DNA from: S5-A14a sp022766365
GTDB lineage: Bacteria; Bacillota; Clostridia; Peptostreptococcales; Anaerovoracaceae
NCBI GenBank assembly: GCA_050313295.1
Contig: JBNPLD010000009.1
Reading direction: 5' to 3' (one strand)
DNA length: 64,000 nt
Shown here: piece by piece, positions 28,439-37,584 of the stretch
Layout: each line of letters begins with the position of its first letter
Position numbering within the stretch: position 1 is the stretch's first letter
Translations under genes and position numbers: made by a program
Notes under the pieces: model-generated
Told to the model about the DNA's origin: nothing
Seen by the model: the letters and a program-made list of their open reading frames with translations, nothing else
Database searches by the model: none

Positions 28439-31400
28439 ATGAAAAAATTTAGATTAAACATAGACGGCAAAGAAGTATTCGGACTTCCCGGTCAGACAAT
28501 TCTTGACGTTGCAAGGGAAAACGATATTTTTATTCCGACTCTTTGCTATGATGAACGAACAGCAATTTACGGTTCCTGCGGTATATGCGTGGTTGAAGTT
28601 GAAGGAAATCCAAAACTCCTGAAAGCATGTGCTACGGAAATCTCTGACAATATGATTATAATGACAAATACTGACAGGGTTTTGGAATCAAGGAAAACGA
28701 ATCTGGAACTTCTCTTATCAGATCACCAGGGAGATTGTGTTGCCCCATGTAAGCTGGCATGTCCGGGACATACTGATTGTCAAGGCTATGTCGGTCTTGT
28801 TGCAAATGGAGAACATGATAAAGCCAATGAGCTGATCAAGGAGAGAATACCTTTACCTGCGTGCATCGGACGTGTATGTCCACATCCTTGTGAAGATGCC
28901 TGCAGACGCGGCTTGGTTGATGAACCCATAAGTATTGCTATGATCAAGCGTTTCGCGGGTGAGTACAACTTGGCAGGAGCAGAGGTGTTCATGCCTGAGA
29001 TTGCTGAAGACACAGGAAAGAGAGTTGCCGTTATCGGCGGCGGACCTATGGGTCTTTCGGCTGCCTATTTCCTGAGACAGAATGGTCACGATGTGACTAT
29101 CTTTGAAAGCATGCCTAAGTTGGGCGGTATGTTGAGGTATGGTATTCCTGAATACAGATTACCAAAAGAAGTCTTGGATATGGAAATCGCCATAATCGAG
29201 CATATGGGAGTTGAAATGATTCCTAACACAAAAGTTGGCAAAGATATTCCTTTTGAAACTATAAGAGAAGATTTCGACGCAGTAATCATGGCAATCGGTG
29301 CTTGGAAGTCAACAGGTGTTGGTTGCAAAGGTGAAGATGCGGAAGGAGTATGGGGTGGTATTGACTTCCTGAGAAAAGTGGTCAGAAACGAACCTATAAA
29401 TCTTGGAAAGAAGGTTGCCATAGTAGGTGGAGGAAACACCGCCATGGACGCTTGCAGAACCGCAGTGAGACTCGGTGCGGACAAGGTTTATAATGTATAC
29501 AGAAGAACCAAAGATGAGATGCCTGCTGACATGATTGAAATCGAAGAGGCGGAAGAAGAAGGCGTAATATTTAAGAATCTTACTAACCCTCTGGAAATCG
29601 TAAAAGACGAGAATGGACATGTAAAAGAAATGATTCTCCAGGTTATGGAATTGGGCGAGCCTGATGCATCAGGAAGGAGAAGACCTATACCTGTGGAGGG
29701 CAAAACAGAGACCGTTGAGATTGATAACGTCATTCTTGCAATCGGACAAGCTGTGGATGCTGACTGTTTTGATCTTGAAAAAACCAGAAAGAAAGGTATC
29801 GTATATGATCCGGAAACATTTGCAACTTCCATGGAAGGTGTATTTGCAGGAGGGGATTGCGGTAACGACAAAATATCTATAGCTATTGAGGCAATTGCAG
29901 ATGCGAAAAAAGTTGCGGTCATAGTTGACAGATACCTTGATGGAGAAGATGTTAAATATAAAGCTCCATATTATGTTACCAGAGATGACATTACCGAGAA
30001 GAATTTTGAAGACAGAGAAAGATTGTTCAGGGAAAAGGCCGCTCAACTTTCAGCTGATGAGAGGAAAGATAACTTTACTGAGATAATCTACGGCGGATTG
30101 ACAGAGGATCAGGCAATTGCAGAGGCAAACAGATGTCTTCAGTGTGGATGTCATGACTATTTCGAGTGTAAACTCATCGATTACTCAAATCTGTACAATG
30201 TTGAACCCGAAAGGTGGGCCGGTGAAAAGAGTCTTGTAGATTTTGAAGACGAGCATCCATTTATAGTGAGAGATCCTAACAAATGTATCAAATGCGGACT
30301 TTGTGTGAGAGTGTGCGACGAAGTCATGGGAAGAGCCGCTCTGGGACTTGTGCACAGAGGGTTCGACACTGTCGTTAAACCAGCTCTGGAAGGACCTTTG
30401 TGTGAATCCGGATGTGACTCTTGCGGACAGTGCGTGGCACTCTGTCCGACAGGAGCAATTCAGGAGAAGCTATCCATTACTAAGGAAGTTCCTCTGGATA
30501 ACGAACACGTAACAACTACATGTTCATTCTGTTCCGTAGGATGTACATTTGACTTAGAGTATCACGGAGACATGTTAATTAAGGCAAATCCTAGAAAAGA
30601 CGGTGCAGTTAACGAGGGTCTGTGTTGCGGAAAAGGAAAATGGGGATTTGACGGAGCTGTTCTGGAAGGCAAGATTGTGGATCCCCTTATCAAGGATGGG
30701 AAAGAATTCAGACCTGCGGATTACCATGAAGCCTTGGTTCTTGCCGCAAAGAAGCTCCAGAGCATTAAAGCAAGACATGGAGCAGGTTCTCTGGCTGTTG
30801 CAATATCGGACAGGTATACAAATGAGGAAGCCTATGTAATGAAGAAAATGGCAGGGACCCTTGGGGCGAAAGTCTTTAGCTTTAATAACAGACATAACGG
30901 ATTGGCAGACGTATATGGCCATGATGCAACTCCGAACACCATAAATGAGCTTCTTGCAACAAATATGATAATTACGGTAGGATTTATGAAGTACAAAAAT
31001 CCTGTAATTTGGAATAAGATCAAACAAGCTCATGAAGCCGGAGCGAGAGTTGTTGTTTTGGGAACTCCGGAAACAAACAAATTCTTTGATTTTGCTGATG
31101 AAATTATAGAGATCGAAGATGATCTGACATCCCTTAAGGGTATTGCAAAGAGTCTGGTCGACTCCGGGAAAACTGTCGATGTTGATGGATTCGAGGAATT
31201 TAAGTCCAGCCTTGAGAATTTGGAAGTTTCCGGGACAATCGCAAAAGTTGCACAGGACTATGCTTCAGCAAAGAAGGCGATGATTGTATATCAACAAAAT
31301 ATTTTGTCGGTGGAAGCTGCTACTCTAATCGGTGATATTGCGTTAATCTCCGGACACATCGGTTCTCCAAGAGATGGAATTCTAATGGTGAAGTCAAAGA

Positions 31401-31939
31401 ATAATTCTCAGGGACTTGTGAACATGGGAATAAAGGCCGGACCGGAGGCTCTGGAAGGAGTTAAGGGACTCATAATCTTTGGAGAAGAAGCAACTGTTGA
31501 TTTACCGGGATTAGACTTCCTTATGGTATCTGATACACATATTACCGATACTGCTAAAAAGGCTGATGTATTCATTCCGGGAACAGGATTTGCCAGCACA
31601 GATGGTACTTTCACAAATACAGAAAGAAGACTTCTTCCTGTGGAAGCAGCTATAGATGAAGATGTTGACTTGAGAAACTGGGAAATAGCAGCTGAAATTG
31701 CATATGTCTTTGAAGAAGATTATATGTTTGAAGATGAGATGGATATCTCAAAAGAAATGGACGATCAATTGCCATTATATAAATATGCAGAAATGGGAAA
31801 AATCTTTGGGGGTGTTTTGAAACCAATCGATCCGAGGATTGTAACCGTGAAGGATTCCAGACTCATAGAGGAAATGCCGATTTCGGATGCTCTGATGCAG
31901 TCAATCATTGACAGACTTCCGGAAGTAGTGGAGTGCTAA
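28439..31939 (+). CDS. StnA-like fused subunit: 2Fe-2S + GltD-type NADPH module + ferredoxin + NuoG-like domain
   Basis: The 1166-residue protein fuses several modules. These are an N-terminal 2Fe-2S domain (YGSCGICVVEV), GltD/NfnB-type Fe-S motifs (CVAPCKLACPGHTDCQ, CPHPCEDACRRG), FAD-binding VAVIGGGPMGLSAAYF near 195, NADPH-binding VAIVGGGNTAMDACR near 325, a 4Fe-4S ferredoxin pair (CIKCGLCVRVC ~615, CGQCVALCPTGA), then a NuoG/FdhF-like domain opening with CSFCSVGC at ~694. In that last domain the Cys/Sec that would bind Mo or W in formate dehydrogenases is absent (NNRHNGLADVYG region). It is therefore unlikely to be a formate dehydrogenase. With the two upstream subunits it fits a Stn-type NADPH:NAD/ferredoxin bifurcating transhydrogenase, by analogy to Sporomusa StnABC (my recollection). 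A hydrogenase H-cluster is not present. Confidence 0.75.
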   Translation: MKKFRLNIDGKEVFGLPGQTILDVARENDIFIPTLCYDERTAIYGSCGICVVEVEGNPKLLKACATEISDNMIIMTNTDRVLESRKTNLELLLSDHQGDCVAPCKLACPGHTDCQGYVGLVANGEHDKANELIKERIPLPACIGRVCPHPCEDACRRGLVDEPISIAMIKRFAGEYNLAGAEVFMPEIAEDTGKRVAVIGGGPMGLSAAYFLRQNGHDVTIFESMPKLGGMLRYGIPEYRLPKEVLDMEIAIIEHMGVEMIPNTKVGKDIPFETIREDFDAVIMAIGAWKSTGVGCKGEDAEGVWGGIDFLRKVVRNEPINLGKKVAIVGGGNTAMDACRTAVRLGADKVYNVYRRTKDEMPADMIEIEEAEEEGVIFKNLTNPLEIVKDENGHVKEMILQVMELGEPDASGRRRPIPVEGKTETVEIDNVILAIGQAVDADCFDLEKTRKKGIVYDPETFATSMEGVFAGGDCGNDKISIAIEAIADAKKVAVIVDRYLDGEDVKYKAPYYVTRDDITEKNFEDRERLFREKAAQLSADERKDNFTEIIYGGLTEDQAIAEANRCLQCGCHDYFECKLIDYSNLYNVEPERWAGEKSLVDFEDEHPFIVRDPNKCIKCGLCVRVCDEVMGRAALGLVHRGFDTVVKPALEGPLCESGCDSCGQCVALCPTGAIQEKLSITKEVPLDNEHVTTTCSFCSVGCTFDLEYHGDMLIKANPRKDGAVNEGLCCGKGKWGFDGAVLEGKIVDPLIKDGKEFRPADYHEALVLAAKKLQSIKARHGAGSLAVAISDRYTNEEAYVMKKMAGTLGAKVFSFNNRHNGLADVYGHDATPNTINELLATNMIITVGFMKYKNPVIWNKIKQAHEAGARVVVLGTPETNKFFDFADEIIEIEDDLTSLKGIAKSLVDSGKTVDVDGFEEFKSSLENLEVSGTIAKVAQDYASAKKAMIVYQQNILSVEAATLIGDIALISGHIGSPRDGILMVKSKNNSQGLVNMGIKAGPEALEGVKGLIIFGEEATVDLPGLDFLMVSDTHITDTAKKADVFIPGTGFASTDGTFTNTERRLLPVEAAIDEDVDLRNWEIAAEIAYVFEEDYMFEDEMDISKEMDDQLPLYKYAEMGKIFGGVLKPIDPRIVTVKDSRLIEEMPISDALMQSIIDRLPEVVEC

Positions 31940-31959
31940 AAAGGCGGAGTCATTAATAC

Positions 31960-32020
31960 AGGGACAAGGTGTGACACGGTCTGAAGATATCGTTCTTTAA
32001 AGTCTGTACACCTTGTCCCT
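31960..32020 (+). terminator. Long-loop hairpin terminator after the StnA-like gene
   Basis: A perfect 13-bp stem (31960-31972 with 32008-32020) closes a 35-nt loop and is followed by a T-rich stretch. The loop is much longer than in usual terminators. Confidence 0.65.
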
Positions 32021-32076
32021 ATTGCTTCTTTTTAACTCTTGATGGAGTACAATATTAAAATTAGATAATAAGTCTG

Positions 32077-32106
32077 TTGACGTTACATAAACTAACAGTA
32101 TGTATA
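32077..32106 (+). promoter_or_regulatory. Possible promoter of the LysR-type gene
   Basis: TTGACG (32077-32082) is 18 bp from TGTATA (32101-32106). The -35 is good, the -10 is weak. Confidence 0.35.
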
Positions 32107-32158
32107 AGCAGCATAGATGGCAAAATTTAAGAAGCTGGTAGTAAGAAAGGATACTTTG

Positions 32159-33064
32159 ATGCTTGATTTCAGGTCACTTACTTTTTTGAGCGTATGCAAG
32201 CATATGAATTTTACTAAAGCGGCTATAGAGTTAAGTTTATCTCAGCCAGCTGTTTCTCAGCATATACGATATTTGGAAGATAAATACAATTGCATTTTAT
32301 TTATTAGGAATAAGAAAGATATACAACTCACTCCCGAGGGTAAACTTCTTTTTTCAGCTCTAAAGACTATATCTCAAGATGAGAAAAAAATATATGAACA
32401 AATCAGATATTTGTCTGATGATAAAGGAATGCTTAAAAATTATTCTTTCGGTTTGAGCATGACTATTGGAGAATATGCTATAACACCTGCAATTCTAAAA
32501 TTGGTTCATGAAAATCCCGAAACAAATTTTCATATTAAATATCAGAACACGGAAACGCTTTTGAAATGTCTTGATAACGGAATTATAGATTTTGCAGTGG
32601 TGGAGGGTTACGTAAATTCTGACTATTATAATGTTAAAAAAATAAGTTCGGAGGAATACATACCCGTTTGTTCAGGAAAATATAAGTTTAGTAAGCCTGT
32701 GGGACAGTTATCCGATCTGCTTGGAGAAAGATTAATTCATAGAGAGGTAGGATCAGGCACTTTAGCGATGCTTATCAGTATCCTAGCCATGCAGAATATT
32801 TCTATCAACGACTTCGGTCGAACTGTTGAAGTCAACAATATGCACATGATTGTTCAGCTGCTAAAATCAAGCTGCGGTATTTCTTTTTTGTACAAATCTG
32901 CTGTTGAACCCGAGTTGAAATCAGGAGAGCTTGTTGAAATTAAACTTAAAGATTTTAAAGTGGTTCATGACTTCAGTTTCATTTGGAACAAGAACAGTAT
33001 TTTTTCTGATGAATATGAGGGCATCTATAATCGTATAAGTGATTTCCTAAATGAAATGCAATAG
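32159..33064 (+). CDS. LysR-family transcriptional regulator
   Basis: The protein begins with the LysR winged helix-turn-helix: FRSLTFLSVCKHMNFTKAA, LSLSQPAVSQHIRYLED and FIRNKKDIQLTPEGK. A periplasmic-binding-like effector domain follows (~90-301, e.g. CLDNGIIDFAVVEG). ATG 32159 is chosen because AAGAAAGG is 8 nt upstream; an ATG 14 codons earlier has no such support. It lies between the StnABC-like operon and the convergent glutamate dehydrogenase, either of which may be its target. Its inducer is unknown. Confidence 0.88.
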   Translation: MLDFRSLTFLSVCKHMNFTKAAIELSLSQPAVSQHIRYLEDKYNCILFIRNKKDIQLTPEGKLLFSALKTISQDEKKIYEQIRYLSDDKGMLKNYSFGLSMTIGEYAITPAILKLVHENPETNFHIKYQNTETLLKCLDNGIIDFAVVEGYVNSDYYNVKKISSEEYIPVCSGKYKFSKPVGQLSDLLGERLIHREVGSGTLAMLISILAMQNISINDFGRTVEVNNMHMIVQLLKSSCGISFLYKSAVEPELKSGELVEIKLKDFKVVHDFSFIWNKNSIFSDEYEGIYNRISDFLNEMQ

Positions 33065-33086
33065 GATATGGGTTGTTTCCGGAAGA

Positions 33087-33146
33087 AAAACAGCCTGTGG
33101 GAAAAGGGAAGGGTTTTTAACTCCTAAGATATACACAGGCTGTTTT
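33087..33146. terminator. Long-loop bidirectional terminator between lysR-type gene and gdh
   Basis: A perfect 13-bp stem (33087-33099 with 33134-33146), with a 34-nt loop and A/T runs at both ends, lies between two convergent genes. Confidence 0.65.
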
Positions 33147-33179
33147 ATAGTGAAGTAATTTATGTATTATGCTTGATTT

Positions 33180-34448
33180 TTAAATCCATCCTCTTAATTT
33201 CATTGCATCATGGACTTTTTTAACAGAAATTAAATATGCTGCTTCTCTGATAGTGATTTTCTTGTCAACAGCTAAATCCCATATTTTATCAAAAGCTTTT
33301 TTCATTGAAATTTCCTGTTTTTCAAAGACTTCCGCCTCTGACCAGCTATAACCTTGAATATTTTGTACCCATTCAAAATAGGATACGGTGACGCCGCCGG
33401 CATTTGTTAAAATATCGGGAGTCAGATATATTCCTTTTTGTTGAAGAACAACATCTGCTGCCGGAGTTGTAGGACCATTGGCTGCTTCGCAAATCATCTT
33501 GCAATTAAGAGTTTTTGCGATTTCTTCAGTTATGGAGTTTTCAAGAGCAGCAGGAACAAGTATATCCACATCTGATGACCAGAACTCATCTAAGCTGATT
33601 TTTTTACTACCGGGGAAGTTAAGAAGATTTCCGTGAGAGTTTACATATTTCTCGAGTTGAAAGAAATTAAATCCATCTTCTTTGTAAATTGCATAACTTC
33701 CATTTTCAGGTTCCCACTCAGAAATAGCAACGACTTTTACACCGTTAGCGAACATATTTTTTACAGTGAAGCGTCCTGCATTTCCAAATCCCTGTACTGC
33801 GACCCTGGCCTCATTCATTTTGATGCCGATTTTTTCTGCTGCAAATTTAGCAGTCAAATATATTCCATAACCGGTAGACTCACCTCTGCCAAGAGAACCG
33901 CCCCATAGTGGATCTTTTCCTGTGAAGACTCCATAAGAAGCATTTTCGCCTGTTAACCTAATATATTCATCAAGCATCCAGCTCATAATTTGCCCGTTTG
34001 TACCAACATCCGGTGCGGGTACATCTATTTTTTCACCTATGAGTTTGTATATGCCGCGAACATAGCCTCTCGCAACCTGCTCAAGCTCATTTGCAGAAAG
34101 CTTTCCAGGATTTACGATGACACCACCTTTTGCTCCGCCATAAGGAATATCCATAATCCCACACTTGAAAGTCATCCAAACAGATAAAGCTCTGACTTCG
34201 TCATAGTTAACATCCTGATGGAACCTTATGCCTCCTTTATACGGACCGACTGCATTGTTATGCTGGCTTCTCCAACCCTTGAATATCCTTAAAGTTCCAT
34301 CATCCATTTTTACAGGAATGTTTACCTCAAGAACCCTTTGCGGTTCGCTCAAGTAAGTATATACATTTTGATTGAGACCTAAGGTTTCTACTGCTTGCTT
34401 TACTTTCGTCCTGGCACTTTCAAATGGATTTAAATTTTCGTTATGCAT
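33180..34448 (-). CDS. gdhA: Glutamate dehydrogenase (Glu/Leu/Phe/Val dehydrogenase family)
   Basis: This hexameric NAD(P)-linked enzyme converts glutamate to 2-oxoglutarate and ammonia. GPYKGGIRFHQDVNYDEV, MTFKCGIMDIPYGGAKGG (catalytic Lys), PAPDVGTN (catalytic Asp) and the nucleotide-binding VAVQGFGNAGRF with a later EAANGPTTP are diagnostic. Length is 422 residues. GGGAGGG lies before the ATG. It follows a thioredoxin-reductase-like gene by 54 bp on the same strand. In an amino-acid fermenter it would feed glutamate into oxidation. Confidence 0.93.
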   Translation of the reverse strand: MHNENLNPFESARTKVKQAVETLGLNQNVYTYLSEPQRVLEVNIPVKMDDGTLRIFKGWRSQHNNAVGPYKGGIRFHQDVNYDEVRALSVWMTFKCGIMDIPYGGAKGGVIVNPGKLSANELEQVARGYVRGIYKLIGEKIDVPAPDVGTNGQIMSWMLDEYIRLTGENASYGVFTGKDPLWGGSLGRGESTGYGIYLTAKFAAEKIGIKMNEARVAVQGFGNAGRFTVKNMFANGVKVVAISEWEPENGSYAIYKEDGFNFFQLEKYVNSHGNLLNFPGSKKISLDEFWSSDVDILVPAALENSITEEIAKTLNCKMICEAANGPTTPAADVVLQQKGIYLTPDILTNAGGVTVSYFEWVQNIQGYSWSEAEVFEKQEISMKKAFDKIWDLAVDKKITIREAAYLISVKKVHDAMKLRGWI

Positions 34449-34502
34449 TTAAGCTCCCTCCCGTGTTTATAATAATTTAAATATCTTGTTGCGGAGATTC
34501 AT

Positions 34503-35399
34503 TTATTTCGATGCAGCAATACCTGCGATAATTCCGTCACTGACTGCTGTTCCAATTTGTCTTACATTTTTATTTCGAATATCACCTGCTGCGAAAACAT
34601 TGTAGATTTCCGTTTCCATAGATTCATCCGTTGGGATAAAACCGTCATTCATATCAATTTGCTTGTATATTTCTGTATTTGGCACAACACCTGCGTATAC
34701 GAATACTCCGGCTCCGGGGGCCTCAAATTTTATGTTTTCACCGGTCTTTATATTTTGCAATTCCACTGCTTCGATTTTTTCTTCACCATACAATTTTGTC
34801 ATTCTGGTATTGTAAATCACTTCGATATTATCAGTTGCAGCAAGTTTGTCCCTAAACTCACATATACAGTTCAGCTCACTTAGTTCATGTATTACAAATA
34901 CTCTTGAGGCGATGTTTGATAAAAAGATTGCTTCCTTAACAGCCCCGTCTCCGGCGCCGATTACATATACGTCCTTGCCTTTGTAGTTTTTTCCGTCCTT
35001 ACTTGCATTAAGTGCAAAATAGTTTTCTAACACATTTTTTTCACCTTCAACTTCAATAACTCTCGGACGAGTTCCTGTTGCCAGAATAATTTTTTCGGAT
35101 TTGTATGTATTTTTCTTTGTTTTAACAGTTTTTACATCGCCTATCAAATTAACTTCTTCAACATCTTCATATGTAACGTTCAGATTATAGCGCTCCGCCT
35201 GATCCACAAGTTTCAAAGCAAAATTCTTGCCCGATTCGTGATTAAGTGTGCTTAGAAAATGTGTTACTTCCGAAACATCTTTAATCATTCCGCCTATTGC
35301 GGTTTTTTCAATTATCAGTACGTTTTTGTTTCTTGTTGTCGCATATATGCCGGCTGAAAGTCCGGCGGGACCTGCTCCTATAATTATTATGTCGTACAT
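34503..35399 (-). CDS. Thioredoxin-reductase-like flavoprotein lacking the CxxC
   Basis: The 298-residue protein has the TrxR layout: FAD site IIIGAGPAGLSAGIYA at the N-terminus, NADPH site VYVIGAGDGAVKEAIF in the middle and the final FAD segment FAAGDIRNKNVRQIGTAVSDG. Where thioredoxin reductases carry CATC, this protein has YFALNASKDG, so no redox disulfide is possible. It is likely an NAD(P)H:acceptor flavoprotein, perhaps related to TrxR-type ferredoxin-NADP reductases. It is upstream of and probably cotranscribed with glutamate dehydrogenase. A good AAGGAG precedes the start. Confidence 0.8.
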   Translation of the reverse strand: MYDIIIIGAGPAGLSAGIYATTRNKNVLIIEKTAIGGMIKDVSEVTHFLSTLNHESGKNFALKLVDQAERYNLNVTYEDVEEVNLIGDVKTVKTKKNTYKSEKIILATGTRPRVIEVEGEKNVLENYFALNASKDGKNYKGKDVYVIGAGDGAVKEAIFLSNIASRVFVIHELSELNCICEFRDKLAATDNIEVIYNTRMTKLYGEEKIEAVELQNIKTGENIKFEAPGAGVFVYAGVVPNTEIYKQIDMNDGFIPTDESMETEIYNVFAAGDIRNKNVRQIGTAVSDGIIAGIAASK

Positions 35400-35605
35400 G
35401 GCATTCTCCTTATAATGTATTTAATTTTTACTTGATTCGATGTATTCAGTTTAACATCAAAAATCGAATAAATGAAATTATAGTTTGTTATAAATATATA
35501 AGAATTTATAATGAATGTGAGTTAAAAATTATATCCTATTTTAAATTCTTGATTTTGAGGTATAAAGATATTAAAGATTGTGATATTTAATGGGAGGAAA
35601 AGATT

Positions 35606-37021
35606 ATGGCAACGAAAAAGGGCGATTCAATCAAAGATCTTATGTTTCAGCCTAAGAGCGGATGGCTGCAACTCAAGGATAAGGAGATGGACGAAGTATT
35701 AAAATATAATGAAGACTACAAGAGTTTCCTTGATATAGCAAAAACGGAGAGACTTGCGTCAACAGAAATAATGAGACAGGCTGAAGCTGCAGGTTTTGTT
35801 AATATTGAAAAACTTGTAAAAACAGGGCAGAAACTTAAGGCAGGTACCAAGATTCTTGTAAACAATAAAGATAAATCAATTGGGCTGTTTATTATCGGAA
35901 AGAAGCCATTGGAAGAGGGAATGCGTTTGGTTGGAGCACATATAGACTCACCGAGACTAGACTTTAAACCGAATCCAATATATGAGGATGGTCATATAGC
36001 TCTTGGTAAGACTCATTACTACGGAGGGGTAAAGAAGTATCAGTGGACTACGCTACCGTTGGCGATTCACGGTGTTTTGTATAAGAAGGACGGAGAGAAG
36101 GTAACTTTAGCAATTGGAGACAAACCTGAAGATCCTGTGTTTTGTGTAACAGATCTTCTCATACATCTTTCCAAAGCACAGATGCAGAAGACCATGGCAG
36201 AGGGTGTTACCGGAGAGATGATGAACGTTGTCCTAGGGAACATTCCTGTAAATGATGAAGAGGAAGGAAAGGCTGTTAAGCTGGGTGTTCTTGAACTTCT
36301 TAAGGAAAGATACGGTGTTGTGGAAGAAGACTTCCTGATGGCTGAGATTGAAGTGGTTCCTGCAGGAAATGCAAGAGATTTGGGCCTTGACAGATCGATG
36401 GTTCTTGCCTACGGTCAGGATGACAGAGTTTGTGCGTACGCAACATTGAATGCTATTTTACAGGTGAAAGATCCTGAATATACCGCTTGTGGGTTGTTTA
36501 TGGATAAGGAAGAAATCGGCTCATATGGGAACACAGGGATGGATTCGTATTTCCTTGAGAACACTATCCATGAGCTCGTGGCATTGGAAGGTGAGCATTC
36601 ATCTTTGAAAGTTAGGAGGGCAATGAAGAATTCGAAAGTTCTTTCTGCCGATGTTACCGCAGCATTTGACCCTGATTTTCCTGATGTTATGGAAAAGCAA
36701 AACACATGCTATCTGGGATTTGGTGTCGCAGTTTCAAAGTACGGCGGCTCAGGCGGAAAGGGCGGATCTAATGATGCCAATGCTGAATTTCTTTCTGAAC
36801 TGAGGACTGTTTTTGCTGATAATGACGTAGTTTGGCAGATGGGTGAACTAGGTAAAGTCGATGCAGGAGGAGGTGGAACCATTGCATTCCTGCTGAGCAG
36901 ATATGGAATGGAGGTTGTCGACTGCGGTACACCTGTCCTGAATATGCATTCTCCATATGAATTGTCATCAAAGGTCGATAACTATATGACAATGAAGGCG
37001 TACAGGGCGTTTATGAAGTGA
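35606..37021 (+). CDS. M18-family aminopeptidase
   Basis: A dinuclear-zinc aminopeptidase that removes N-terminal residues from peptides. Metal and catalytic segments are LVGAHIDSPRLDFKPNP (HxD), GQDDRVCAYA, MDKEEIGSYGNTG (Glu pair), VTAAFDP and the final NMHSPYELSS with the last His. Length of 471 residues matches the bacterial type 1 form. GGGAGGAAAAG precedes ATG 35606. Its product, free amino acids, suits the surrounding fermentation genes. Confidence 0.92.
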   Translation: MATKKGDSIKDLMFQPKSGWLQLKDKEMDEVLKYNEDYKSFLDIAKTERLASTEIMRQAEAAGFVNIEKLVKTGQKLKAGTKILVNNKDKSIGLFIIGKKPLEEGMRLVGAHIDSPRLDFKPNPIYEDGHIALGKTHYYGGVKKYQWTTLPLAIHGVLYKKDGEKVTLAIGDKPEDPVFCVTDLLIHLSKAQMQKTMAEGVTGEMMNVVLGNIPVNDEEEGKAVKLGVLELLKERYGVVEEDFLMAEIEVVPAGNARDLGLDRSMVLAYGQDDRVCAYATLNAILQVKDPEYTACGLFMDKEEIGSYGNTGMDSYFLENTIHELVALEGEHSSLKVRRAMKNSKVLSADVTAAFDPDFPDVMEKQNTCYLGFGVAVSKYGGSGGKGGSNDANAEFLSELRTVFADNDVVWQMGELGKVDAGGGGTIAFLLSRYGMEVVDCGTPVLNMHSPYELSSKVDNYMTMKAYRAFMK

Positions 37022-37584
37022 TAATAACAGTAAAAGATACTAGTGTTTAAATGAGAATTTAAATACGAGTTTTTCCTAAAAGGGTGCGAACTTACTCATG
37101 TAACTGTTAAGTGTTTAGAATTTTGTGATATACACATCTGATATTGTATGTGACAGTTAAGGATTATAAAGCAAAAGCGAGGTGAAATTTAATTCAGTAG
37201 TGGTAGCTTTATAAGTTTTATCTATGCGGAACACTTATGAAGCAGATTGTACGGCAAATGAATGGAGGGAAGGAGCCTTTCAGATTCTGCATTGAAAGAA
37301 AAACTGTTTAAAGAAGCGTTTTTTGAGCATGAGAGTAAATTCTTGCCGGATTGATTTTTTTACTTTGCTGTGCGGTTGTTTGGGTGTAATTTAATATCAT
37401 GATGATTAGATCATCATTGCAAGAACTATGGAGATGTGAGTTGAACTGACCTGCTAAAGTCGGGACTTAAAGACCAAAGTAGGTCAGTTCAGCATTTGTT
37501 GCTGTGTCGAGTCAGTATATTGAATTCTCATACATAGAGTTTGAGCAAATAAACATATTAAATTTGTAGAAAAAACCAGAGTTT
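37022..37584. other. 563-bp gap with no recognised gene
   Basis: No coding frame with a plausible start and family similarity was seen in any frame. Short inverted repeats are present: TAACTGT at 37101 with ACAGTTA at 37153, and a clear long-loop hairpin at 37442-37491. A GGAGGGAAGGAGCC purine run near 37264 looks like a ribosome binding site but no reading frame of note follows. It could hold a degraded gene or a small RNA. Confidence 0.5.
37442..37491. repeat. Long-loop hairpin without U-tract
   Basis: A perfect 11-bp stem (37442-37452 with 37481-37491) closes a 28-nt loop that contains AAGT-CGGG-ACTT. No T-run follows in either direction, so it is not a standard terminator. Its reverse complement shares a GGTCT...AAG...CTTTA pattern with the loop of the hairpin at 31960-32020. 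Confidence 0.5.

Noticed and set aside
27572..29922. Several long reverse-strand open frames
   Set aside because: They are antisense shadows of the nuoF-like and StnA-like genes without start signals or family features.
28439..31939. Formate dehydrogenase alpha subunit
   Set aside because: Cys or Sec for the Mo/W cofactor is missing and a GltD-like NADPH module is fused in, so a transhydrogenase-type subunit fits better.
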